Assembly (NCBI RefSeq): GCF_000213175.1
Contig: NW_009799179.1
Location: forward strand, 7,239,981 to 7,303,980
Direction of reading: 5' to 3'
From: Neurospora tetrasperma FGSC 2508
Lineage: Eukaryota; Ascomycota; Sordariomycetes; Sordariales; Sordariaceae
DNA: 64,000 nt
Under the pieces are notes generated by a model that ran no database searches, was not told the origin of the DNA, and saw only the letters and a program-made list of their open reading frames with translations. This document shows positions 44,901 through 53,947 of the stretch, in pieces (the first letter of the stretch is position 1; each line of letters begins with the position of its first letter). The translations under genes and the position numbers were made by a program.

Positions 44901-47079
44901 CGCCGTCGCTCTTCGACCTAGTTGGAAGCCAGAACCGTGCTCAGAAGCTCCTTGCTTATCTGGGCGATGTCGCCGTCAACGGCAGCAGCATCAAGGGTCA
45001 GATCGGTGAACCCAAGTTTAAGGGTGATATCATCATCCCCGAGCTCCATGATGCTTCTGGCAACAAGATCGATGTCAGTCAGCCTTGCACCAAGGGCTGG
45101 CGCCAGATCATCCTCGAGCAGGGCCCCAAGGCCTTCGCCAAGGCTGTCCGCGACTACAAGGGCTGCCTTCTCATGGACACCACCTGGCGTGATGCCCACC
45201 AGTCTCTCCTTGCCACCCGTGTGCGTACGGTCGATCTGTTGAACATCGCCAAAGAGACCAGCCATGCTCTCCACAACCTCTACTCCTTGGAGTGCTGGGG
45301 TGGTGCCACCTTCGATGTCGCCATGCGTTTCCTCTACGAGGATCCTTGGGACAGACTCCGCAAGATGCGCAAGCTTGTGCCCAACATTCCCTTCCAGATG
45401 CTCCTCCGTGGCGCCAACGGTGTTGCCTACGCTTCCCTGCCCGACAACGCCATTGAGCACTTCGTCGAGCATGCCAAGAAGAACGGTGTCGATATCTTCC
45501 GTGTCTTCGATGCCCTTAACGACATCCACCAGCTCGAGGTTGGTATCAAGGCTGTCCAGAAGGCAGGCGGTGTGTGCGAGGGTACCGTTTGCTACAGCGG
45601 TGACATGCTTAACCCCAAAAAGAAGTACAACCTTGAGTACTACCTCAAGCTCGTTGACGAGCTTGTCGCTCTTGACATTGATGTCCTTGGTATCAAGGAT
45701 ATGGCTGGTGTTCTTAAGCCCCACGCTGCTACCCTCCTCATTGGCAGCATCCGCAAGAAGTACCCCGACCTCCCCATCCACGTCCACACTCACGACTCCG
45801 CAGGTACTGGTGTCGCCTCCATGGTTGCTTGTGCCATGGCTGGTGCTGATGCTGTTGATGCTGCCACTGACAGCTTGTCTGGCATGACCTCTCAGCCCAG
45901 CATCAACGCCATCATTGCTTCGCTTGATGGCACTGACAAGGACACTGGTCTCGACGTCCACCATGTCCGTGCTCTTGACACCTACTGGTCTCAGCTCCGT
46001 CTCCTCTACTCGCCCTTCGAGGCTCATCTCACTGGCCCTGACCCCGAGGTTTACGAGCACGAGATTCCTGGCGGTCAGCTCACCAACATGATGTTCCAGG
46101 CCTCTCAGCTTGGCCTCGGCTCTCAGTGGCTTGAGACTAAGAAGGCCTACGAGGAGGCCAACGACCTCCTCGGTGACATTGTCAAGGTCACTCCTACCTC
46201 CAAGGTCGTTGGTGACTTGGCTCAGTTCATGGTTTCCAACAAGCTGTCCAAGGATGATGTCTTGGCCCGCGCTGGCGAGCTCGACTTCCCCGGCTCCGTC
46301 CTCGAGTTCCTCGAGGGTATGATGGGTCAGCCCTACGGCGGTTTCCCTGAGCCTTTCCGTACCAAGGCACTCCGTGGCCGTCGCAAGCTCGACGCTCGCC
46401 CTGGTCTCTTCCTCGAGCCCATCGACTTCCCCAAGGTCCGTAAGGAGCTCGCTCGTAAGTTCGGCAGCGTCACCGAGTGCGATGTTGCCAGCTACGTCAT
46501 GTACCCCAAGGTCTTTGAGGACTACAAGAAATTCGTGGCCAAGTTCGGTGATCTCTCCGTCCTTCCCACCAAGTACTTCCTGTCCAGGCCCGAGATCGGC
46601 GAGGAATTCCACGTCGAGCTTGAGAAGGGCAAGGTCCTCATTCTCAAGCTCCTCGCTGTCGGTCCTCTCTCTGAGAACACCGGCCAGCGTGAGGTGTTCT
46701 ACGAGATGAACGGTGAGGTCCGCCAGGTTACCGTCGACGACAAGAAGGCGTCGGTCGAGAATGTGAGCAGGCCCAAGGCCGATCCTACCGACTCCAGCCA
46801 GGTCGGCGCCCCCATGGCCGGTGTTCTCGTTGAGCTCCGCGTCCACGACGGTACCGAGGTCAAGAAGGGCGATCCCATCGCCGTTCTCAGCGCGATGAAG
46901 ATGGTACGTTGTCCACTACACCCCTGTACGCAGATGACTCAATACTAACTCGTATCCTATAGGAAATGGTCATCTCCGCTCCTCACAACGGTGTTGTCTC
47001 CTCCCTTGCCGTCCGCGAGGGTGACTCCGTCGATGGCTCTGACCTCGTCTGCCGCATCGCCAAGCCCGGCGACAAATAA
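41987..47079 (+). CDS. pyc: cytosolic pyruvate carboxylase
   Basis: Thirteen exons: 41987-42113, 42268-42288, 42349-42356, 42427-42438, 42507-42544, 42611-42642, 42767-42886, 42945-43006, 43097-43943, 44430-44432, 44592-44631, 44752-46903 and 46963-47079. They give 1192 residues, the same length as Aspergillus pyruvate carboxylase. The biotin carboxylase domain (about 40-490) contains ILVANRGEIPIRIFRT, the ATP-grasp loop GGGGRGMR and ITPFYDSMLVK. The carboxyltransferase domain contains [11 protein letters not shown] starting at residue 578 and the metal-binding HVHTHDSAG. The biotin carrier domain has the biotinyl-lysine in AMKM, Lys1153, with the last intron directly after it. No mitochondrial presequence is present, as in other fungi, so it converts pyruvate to oxaloacetate in the cytosol. 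Exons of 8, 12 and 3 nt are required by protein conservation; all are flanked by good splice signals. The 5' end of the gene is much more fragmented than the 2.15-kb exon 12. Confidence 0.97.
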
Positions 47080-49411
47080 GCAACTAGATAATCGAATAAC
47101 AGGCTGTCATTCCATCGTTAAAGACTCGAGGAAATAGAGGCAGTTCGAGTGTCACGCAACAGAGCTACCGACCAAATTGTGTTTATGCTTCCACGACGAG
47201 ACGAACATTTTCAAAAAGAAAGAGAAACGGCGCGTCGTTGTTCGGAGTCCGGCCGGGTTTTTGTTACTTGGGAATGATTATATGGCACATGGATTTTGAT
47301 ATGAAGAGCTGGATGGAGGAATGGATGACATGAACATCAATCCCTCCAAACACAATTTGGGCACATCGAGGGACGCCGGGCCGGGCCCTTCAAAAGCCCA
47401 AGCAGCGTGCAGAGAGTGGAGCTTGTAGCACTCGATACCTCATGTATGCATGAAGCAAAATAGTGATTTCATTTCATTACATGGTAAACTCTTAGGCGTC
47501 CTCCTCAAACCGTATAGCTCGCAAACCGTGATTGCAAACATTTTGAGTTTGAAGTAACATGACTTTGACTGGTTTTTGCCTTGGAAATGCGAATAATTGC
47601 CTGCGGAGTATGATGAACAATAAAGTATATCACCCAACTGTTCCACCTGGGTCAATGGATTACTATCGATATCGGTTGCTACTCTCGACGCTAAGATCTG
47701 GATTACACTGACCAGACCGGTGGGAAAATGGTGAAGAGAGAAAAGAGAAATGACGGATCGTGCGAGCGATAGGGTTTTCTTAATCAGATCTAAGCGTCGA
47801 GAGTAGCAACCGATATCGATAGTAATCCATTGACCCAGGTGGAACTAGAAGGGTGATATACTTTATTGTTCATCATACTCCCGTGAACATGCCATTTGAA
47901 TCAGCACCACGACTGGCATCATGACATGCTAGTTTGTTCAGACAATTTGGTGGCTACCATAGCAGTAAAGCCTGCCCAATGGATCGTCGAGGTTAGAAGT
48001 ATTGATACCTCTAACGAAATGGAACGATTGCGGCATTACAATGTGTATAACAGGGAAGCGTGAAGCAGTGAACATTCAAGTGCGCTGATGTAGGAATGCA
48101 CTGGCCTTCTGGGTCGGCCAGCCTCCAGTCTCTCCCACCTGTCATCCTGTTTCGCAGGTCAGGCTGTTGTCCTCAGCCAGGTTCGGTCATCACCAAGTGC
48201 ACTTTGACCGTTGCAAGTCCCAAAGGTACATTTCATTCCCGTTGATACTTCGTTTCAGAACCCCTACGTAGGAAGAGAGAAGAGGAAAAAGTTTCAAAGC
48301 GTCGATACTGAGTTCATACTGGAAGTATCAATGAAGACTGTCTTAGTCGAGCAACATTGCCTGGATCAGAACGACGTTTTCCAAGCCTCAACATCAAGCA
48401 GGTCAACAACCAGAAGTTGTGCCACTTTGAATTCCTTTCATGAACGGAATGGATCTGATGTGGGATCCCGATAATAGGCACAAAACCCCTTCCGAGGACT
48501 TATCGCAACCGTCTTCAACCCGAATGCTCCGTAACATCACGTGTACACGCGGGTAGACATTCAGTCTCTTCGATTGTCTACGAGCTTGCAGTACGCCGCT
48601 ACTTGGTACGTATGACACGGAACACTCGTTCACAAATGTAAAAATTCATATCAAATCACAAAGCACATCGGTGTAGGTATGTACGCCCAATCATTGCGAC
48701 CCTTTCCATGGAGCCACGAAGGGCAAGGAAAGCACCGCACCCAAGATTGTTCGCTGATGTCTGTTCTCCATTCTGTTCGAAATTGATGAATTGGTCCTGG
48801 GTCAGCTCCGAACGAATCCGGGGACCTCGCATCCAAGTTGCATTCCGAGAATGTGATATAATGCGTTGTAAAAATTGGAGAAAAAAGGGAGAAAAAGTCC
48901 AAAATCGAAAAAGTTTTCGGCTACTTTTATGGGCGGCCAGGCGGGCAGGGGACGTGCACGCAGCAGACCAGTTGGCTGTGGCTTACCAGCGCAAGTCGAG
49001 GTGGGGTCCAATTCTGGCGGGACGATTCTCACTGTCAGGTACTGCACCAGCCACAAGAATGAGCGCCCGGCGTAATGCGGATCCGCCTTTCAGCCAGAAT
49101 GCCAAGAACGCGGCCAAAGCCGGCACAGGTGGGGCCGGCTATGGAGATTGGACGCATGGATCCTCGTCAATGTCACTGCCCCTTCCGAATGCCGGGCAAG
49201 ATCCCGATCATCTGAATGTGTGACTGACGTGGTGACTTGCGTTCTGCAACGACATCATACCTTCAATCTCCGAAAAGCTCCAACACTTCTTGTATCCCAG
49301 TTTCGACAACACAGTTACCCTCGTTCCTGCAGAACATCCACCAGACCGAACCGCTCCCTACCTGTTATCAAAGTACACGCAAAACGAACCCAAGACAAAC
49401 CACCAAAGACA
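47080..49411. other. intergenic region with an inverted repeat
   Basis: This 2.3-kb gap carries the pyruvate carboxylase 3' flank, the inverted repeat listed separately (47605-47882) and the promoter of the MCUR1-like gene. Open frames near 48700-49220 overlap on both strands and show no family resemblance. Confidence 0.5.
47605..47882. repeat. near-perfect long inverted repeat (hairpin)
   Basis: Two arms, about 47605-47700 and 47785-47881, are inverted copies separated by 84 bp. Two blocks are perfect: 52 bp (47641-47692 against 47793-47844) and 31 bp (47605-47635 against 47851-47881). Between them lies one unmatched patch of 5 versus 6 bases, and the inner ends match with a few differences. 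RNA from this region would fold into a ~95-bp stem with an ~84-nt loop. The arms contain no coding frame of note, no transposase and no obvious target duplication, so it could be a foldback/MITE-like element, a small-RNA precursor or a local inverted duplication. Arms this short lie below the size that usually triggers RIP. Confidence 0.9.
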
Positions 49412-50333
49412 ATGAACACTGCGCAATCCCTCCCACGATTCCTACTCCCACGGCTGAGCTGGCAGGGTCATCTCTCGCCAAACGTAGCCAGAACTGTTCC
49501 GTCCATTCTCCTGCAAGCCCACGATCAGCAACCACGAATATGGCAACCCCTCTGCTCTTCAAGGTCCTTTCACTCGAGCCAGCCGACTGATCATGCCCAA
49601 TGTACCGCACCGAGCAACAAGCCGCGGTCGCTTAACATAATCGCCCGCAACCCAAGTCTAAGACGCTCATTCCATGCTTCCGCGGCACGAAGGCGCGACC
49701 ACCACTTCGACACACTCAAGTTTGTCCAGCGCCTACAAGAAGATGGGTTCACAGAAGAGCAATCAGTGGCCATGATGAAAGTCCTGAACGACGTGATCGA
49801 AGAAAGGTGAAGCTCACATTATTCATCAGCCACCCCCTTTTCTTCTTCGACACCCCTTATTGTCCCGCTCTGTACACTAACCACTCCTCTTTTCACTAAG
49901 CAGCATACAAAACCTCACCCGAACCATGGTCCTCCGCGAAGACGCCGCCAAAGCGACTTACACGCAAAAAGTCGACTTCGCCAAGCTGCGCAGCGAGCTA
50001 CTCTCGGCCGACAGCACCGAGTCGAACACCACCCGGGCCGCCCACGAACGGCTGACCAATGATATTGCCAAGCTCAACAGCCGGCTACGCGACGAGATCG
50101 GTCGTACCCAGGCTAGCGTCCGGCTCGACCTGAATCTGGAGAAGGGCCGCATCCGCGAGGAGGCCGTGTCGCAGGAGCTCAAGATCAAGGAGACGGAGAC
50201 CAAAATCGAGCAGGAAGTGGCAGCGCTGAGGCAGCAGTTGGAACAAGTCAAGTTCCAGACGCTGCAGTGGCTTATGGGCGTGTGCACTGGTTTTGCTGCG
50301 TTGTTGCTCGGTGCCTGGCGTTTGTTGATGTGA
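49412..50333 (+). CDS. mitochondrial coiled-coil protein of the MCUR1/CCDC90 (DUF1640, Fmp32) family
   Basis: Two exons, 49412-49806 and 49904-50333, encode 274 residues; the phase closes on EERSIQNL. The first ~115 residues are Arg/Ser-rich with few acids and include RSFHASAARRR, a mitochondrial targeting and processing-like segment. The conserved core starts at HFDTLKFVQRLQEDGFTEEQSVAMMKVL, followed by a coiled coil (LRSELLSADSTE through ETETKIEQEVAALRQQLE). A single C-terminal membrane helix (LMGVCTGFAALLLGAWRLL) ends the protein, as is typical of the family. Yeast relatives (Fmp32, Put6/Put7) sit in the inner membrane with the bulk in the matrix and have been tied to complex IV assembly and proline metabolism; animal MCUR1 is linked to the calcium uniporter. 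The specific role here is not known. The same frame is open upstream of 49412, but the targeting signal favours this ATG. Confidence 0.9.
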
Positions 50334-51130
50334 GGTAACACCGGAAAGACCAGGAGGGTGTGTTTGTTATGTTTGCTTGGGGCTGAGGTCTTCTTCCTAC
50401 CTGGGAAAGAGTTGTCATGATACCTATGGTATAACTACTGAGCGCTATGCTTGTTTGTTGTTTGTGCTTATGAAAGAACCAAGGAATCACTTTCACAAGT
50501 ACCACGTTGAAGTCCGGCCCTATCTGTTGCTCTACGTTTGAGTGGTATCGTTTGCACTAAGGGATGAAACTGGTGGTCATGGTTCCTTTGGTTAGCTCCA
50601 CAAGAACGGCCGCGGACAAGTGTCGATGGTACCCATGTGCTTCATGCTGCGCCTGCCATGGACATCACAAATCAGTGAGGTTTTCTTCTAATTGAGCGTT
50701 TACTGTATGTACCGTACTTACCCTTCCTCTGACGCTTTAATGTTGTAAGTCTAATGAACGTTGCTTTGTCTCAGGAGTAGCACTTGGCTTAGCGGAAGGG
50801 CTTGGGTATTCGAATCCCACATCACGTATTGATAGGGGTATCACAGTCTATGTAAGCTCAACTGGCGACGGAGAGGCGTCGTGTTGAATCTACATGCGAT
50901 CAAAGCTAAAACCAATCATAAGTAGCTGCGGGTATGAGATGATCCTCGAGCTATCAAAGGGAAGGTCGACATCACAAACTCGTGGAATGGAACGCTTTTA
51001 CAGTCTCTCAAGACAACCTAGTGCTTTCAAATCTCCTCATTCCACTTCAGCTATCTGTTTCCATGGATCCCTTCGATTTGTACCAACAAGGTCACACCTA
51101 ACTAACCCACACCACGACGTACACCAAGTG
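50334..51130. other. convergent 3' flanks with a tRNA-like relic
   Basis: The gap is flanked by the stops of the MCUR1-like gene (plus) and the Cys-containing protein gene (minus). It includes the tRNA-like segment at 50781-50826, listed separately. Otherwise nothing was recognised. Confidence 0.5.
50781..50826 (+). pseudogene. possible tRNA relic with adjoining A and B boxes
   Basis: The segment contains TGGCTTAGCGGA, a good match to the tRNA A box (TRGCNNAGYNGG), and 11 bases later GTATTCGAATCC, a B box (GGTTCGANTCC) with one extra or changed base, followed by CCAC as in a T-stem. The normal anticodon arm is missing, and I cannot fold an acceptor stem. It therefore looks like an internally deleted tRNA of the Leu/Ser kind, or a chance pairing of two short motifs. 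Confidence 0.3.
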
Positions 51131-52495
51131 TTAACCCTCACACTTCATCTTGATACTCTTACACCTCGCGCAGGGTGTCGGCCCAGTCCCAGTCCCACGA
51201 TTACCACCATTTCCATTTCTTCTCTGAATACCACCACCATTACCCGTCCCGCCACCATCGGCGTGACCGCTACCGTTGCTCAAAACCGTACAAGGCAAGA
51301 ACTCATCACCCCTCTGAGGCCTCGCGAAACGTCCTATACCATTACGCGTACCTGTACCAATCAGGCCCCCTCCGACATTCCCAGCAGCAGCAGCTACCTC
51401 ATCCAGCTGTCTCTGTCTACGAGCGCACGAGTGACACGGTCCGGGAACGCCCGTCGCTTGGATTTGGCGGGCGCGGGAGACTTCGTAGGCTGTGCCGTAT
51501 TTCTTTCGTTTCTTGGGGAAGTTTGTTGTTGCTTTTTGGGTTGGAGTTGTTGGAGTTGCGACTCTAAAGTGGTATTGGGGTAGAGATTGGTGGGGTTGTA
51601 TGAAGTGAGACCGTGAACCTGGAGGAGGTGATTGTGATTTTGTTTGTGATTGATCTTGATGCCGAGGGCTCAGAGGGCTAGGGGTTGTAAGAATGAGTGT
51701 TGGCTTGCTTTGTGATGTTGGTGCTTCTGGGTTGGTAACGGCTGGCTGGGGTAGGAGTGATGTGCGTGCTGTATGCTGCGTCTTTTGAAGGGTGTTGCCA
51801 GTGTGAGAGGAGGAGGGTATTTCTTCAGTTTCGAAGTGTTGTGGTTGAGAACCATTCGAGATGCACTTCCTCTTCTTGACCGCTGGCCGCTGTGAATAGA
51901 GATCGTCAACGTTGGAACTATCTGCTTGAGGAGTAATGTTGTGGCACGACCGAGATAGAGTTGGAGGAGGCGACAAGACGCAGGTATTCCCCGCATGATG
52001 GTGGTGGGTAGTGTTGATTTGATCAGCAGCAGGGTCCTCACGGGAGCAGGACAGCGTCTGATATGAAGACCTCTTATAAGGGACTTGCGAAGTTGGAAGC
52101 ACCACAACTCTTCTATGGATACCGACTATCTGTCTTGTGCACGGAAGCTCTTTTGTGGTAGTAATAACCCGATGTTTCTCAGCTCCCGAAGCTGTTCGTT
52201 CCCTATAGTCGGCGGCCTGGACTGGTGATGAAAACTGGCAAGGGCTTGAGGTTTGTGTGCGCAGCATCAACAGGCCTATTACAGCATCGATTTCTGCCGT
52301 CGATAGATGAACGCTCATATCGGTCAGAGCCTCTATAACCCTGAGACTAACGTGTTGCTCATGGTTGTTCGACGGCGTGATCTGTGAGGATATGTCTAGT
52401 GGTCTAGACTGCTGAAAAGGTCTTCTCGCACGGGATAACCACATCGCGTCACCCAGAGACTCAGGGCACAATCTATGCGAATCTTCATTTGTCAC
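51131..52495 (-). CDS. low-complexity nuclear-type protein with C-terminal Zn2Cys6-like half-motif
   Basis: A single exon encodes 454 residues. Most of the chain is Ser/Thr/Pro/Gln-rich. A basic PKKRKK stretch at about 327-332 is a good nuclear localisation candidate. Six C-terminal cysteines occur: C354-x2-C357 in GPCHSCARR, C402, and C442-x2-C445-x6-C452 in CARCKSIKMKCEG, which ends the protein. The last group has exactly the spacing and basic residues of the first half of a fungal Zn2Cys6 DNA-binding domain, but the normal second half cannot follow because of the stop. Gly/Asn repeats separate the two cysteine groups. I do not recognise the family. It could be a divergent transcription regulator, or a protein whose cluster continues in an unseen spliced exon beyond 51131. 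Confidence 0.7.
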   Translation of the reverse strand: MTNEDSHRLCPESLGDAMWLSRARRPFQQSRPLDISSQITPSNNHEQHVSLRVIEALTDMSVHLSTAEIDAVIGLLMLRTQTSSPCQFSSPVQAADYRERTASGAEKHRVITTTKELPCTRQIVGIHRRVVVLPTSQVPYKRSSYQTLSCSREDPAADQINTTHHHHAGNTCVLSPPPTLSRSCHNITPQADSSNVDDLYSQRPAVKKRKCISNGSQPQHFETEEIPSSSHTGNTLQKTQHTARTSLLPQPAVTNPEAPTSQSKPTLILTTPSPLSPRHQDQSQTKSQSPPPGSRSHFIQPHQSLPQYHFRVATPTTPTQKATTNFPKKRKKYGTAYEVSRARQIQATGVPGPCHSCARRQRQLDEVAAAAGNVGGGLIGTGTRNGIGRFARPQRGDEFLPCTVLSNGSGHADGGGTGNGGGIQRRNGNGGNRGTGTGPTPCARCKSIKMKCEG

Positions 52496-53228
52496 TTTTC
52501 AAAGTTCTCTTCTTCCTGGTAAGAGAGGTTTCTGGGTCTTAGAGGCTTTTACGGGCAAGAAGAAGAAGAAGGAGGAGGAAGCGGTGATTGCATCCACACT
52601 TTGACAATGGAGCAGGCAAGGCCTTGGATAAACAGAAGAAGACTACTTCCTCGTCGCCACGGGAATTTTCTCTTTCTCTGACATGATGGTAGTCGAGAAG
52701 GTTCAACAGTACTTCAGCATTTGATGGTGCGTCAAATTCCTGTGAAGCGCTTTGTAGGGTCGTAAAGCTCTATATACCTACCTATCTTGGTGGTGTCTGA
52801 TTCCATTACCCCAGGTGGGTGTTATCAACAATTGTCAACAAACCCTGAACAGATATTCATGAGCCCAAAACAATCGGCATGTTTTCCAAGCACATCAACC
52901 TAGTGATCCTCAAGATTGTTCCAGAAGAATGCCCGCAAATTGACATATGATGACGGCTTTCCTCGTTTGCAGGCATACTGCTCGTTGCCCATGTTGAAGA
53001 TGCTAAGAGATGTAGAACAGTTCTTCAAGATGCACCACAGTAACTTCTATAGTCGATCGATTGGGCTTTCCGGAGTTCCGACACTTGTTTTACGCTTACA
53101 ACTGCCTCTGTTGCGTGGAGAACGTTCAGTGTTCATGTTATCATCTTGGTGATCCCAGACCTTGAGTCAGCCTATATAGGTTTTGACTTGCAGACGTTCA
53201 TTCAACCAATAGCAAACGTGGTACACAC
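52496..53228. other. intergenic upstream of the Cys-containing protein and of tRNA-Gln
   Basis: The first part is presumably the promoter and leader of the minus-strand gene ending at 51131, with GAAGAAG-type purine runs near 52556-52582. The rest lies before the tRNA gene. No other feature was recognised. Confidence 0.5.
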
Positions 53229-53313
53229 GGTTGTATAGTGTAGCGGTTATCACTCCGGATTCTGATTCTCTTCAGGACGTTCCGGCAACCCCGGTTCGAT
53301 TCCGGGTACGACC
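53229..53313 (+). tRNA. tRNA-Gln(CUG) with a 14-nt intron
   Basis: The segment folds into a complete tRNA. The acceptor stem GGTTGTA pairs with TACGACC (7 pairs, one G-U). The D arm is GTG/CAC around TAGCGGTTAT, the anticodon stem CCGGA/TCCGG, and the T arm CCCGG/CCGGG around TTCGATT. The anticodon loop TTCTGA reads CUG, decoding CAG (glutamine). An intron of 14 bases (53267-53280) sits one base 3' of the anticodon, the standard position for nuclear tRNA introns removed by the tRNA splicing endonuclease. The mature length is 71 nt before CCA addition. A run of seven Ts follows as the polymerase III terminator. Confidence 0.93.
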
Positions 53314-53316
53314 TTA

Positions 53317-53323
53317 TTTTTTT
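53317..53323 (+). terminator. RNA polymerase III T-run terminator
   Basis: Seven consecutive T bases begin four bases after the end of the tRNA-Gln gene, the usual signal for polymerase III termination. Confidence 0.8.
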
Positions 53324-53947
53324 CATTCCTTTAACATTGTAAATCTGTTCCCTCCATCTTTTCCCCGCATTGCAGCTCATTTTTTTTTATTTTTCGAGCC
53401 GTTTCAAGATTGCGAGCAGATGTGCTCTTACTAGTTGTTTCGGGGATTGTTTCTTGAAAGCACAGAAAGACAGCCCTGTTACGGCACCATGGACCGGAAC
53501 AGTTCATCAGGGGCTCAGCTTGGCCGCCAAGATCATCAACGACATGTGTAATACATACGGAAACTGACATATAGATGTTCAAAATCTATACAAATTGTCA
53601 CGAACATGACCTTGTCATATGCAGACGGGTTATTTAAGTAGTTATTTTTGGTATTGCAATACAAAATGCCTCGTTCTATGGATATCTAATTGTTTGAAGA
53701 CAAGGGTGCAGTAACACAAAAAGAAAAATGCAGTAACAAACGTACAAGAGATGACAATTCCTTATCTATCATCTAACATCCTCCATCACACATACATTAT
53801 TGATTATTCTAGAAAAAGAACCGAAAGGGGGGATATCTATCGCAAAAGGTTCAAACGGTATCAGAAGCCGAAACCTTGCACGAAACCATCACCACCATGC
53901 GCCATGCTTACTTTTTTTTTGTGCACAGGTATCTGTCGTTCAAGCGA
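53324..53947. other. intergenic, tRNA-Gln to SMT-like gene 3' side
   Basis: About 620 bp of moderately AT-rich sequence contains the 3' flank of the minus-strand methyltransferase gene. No further gene or RNA feature was recognised. Confidence 0.5.

Noticed and set aside
44918-46846. 642-codon antisense open frame inside pyruvate carboxylase
   Set aside because: Same codon-bias artefact opposite the well-conserved carboxyltransferase domain.
37711-47079. pyruvate-metabolism gene cluster (mpc1 with pyruvate carboxylase)
   Set aside because: Only two genes 4.3 kb apart, with spliceosomal and ribosomal genes beside them; proximity is most simply chance.
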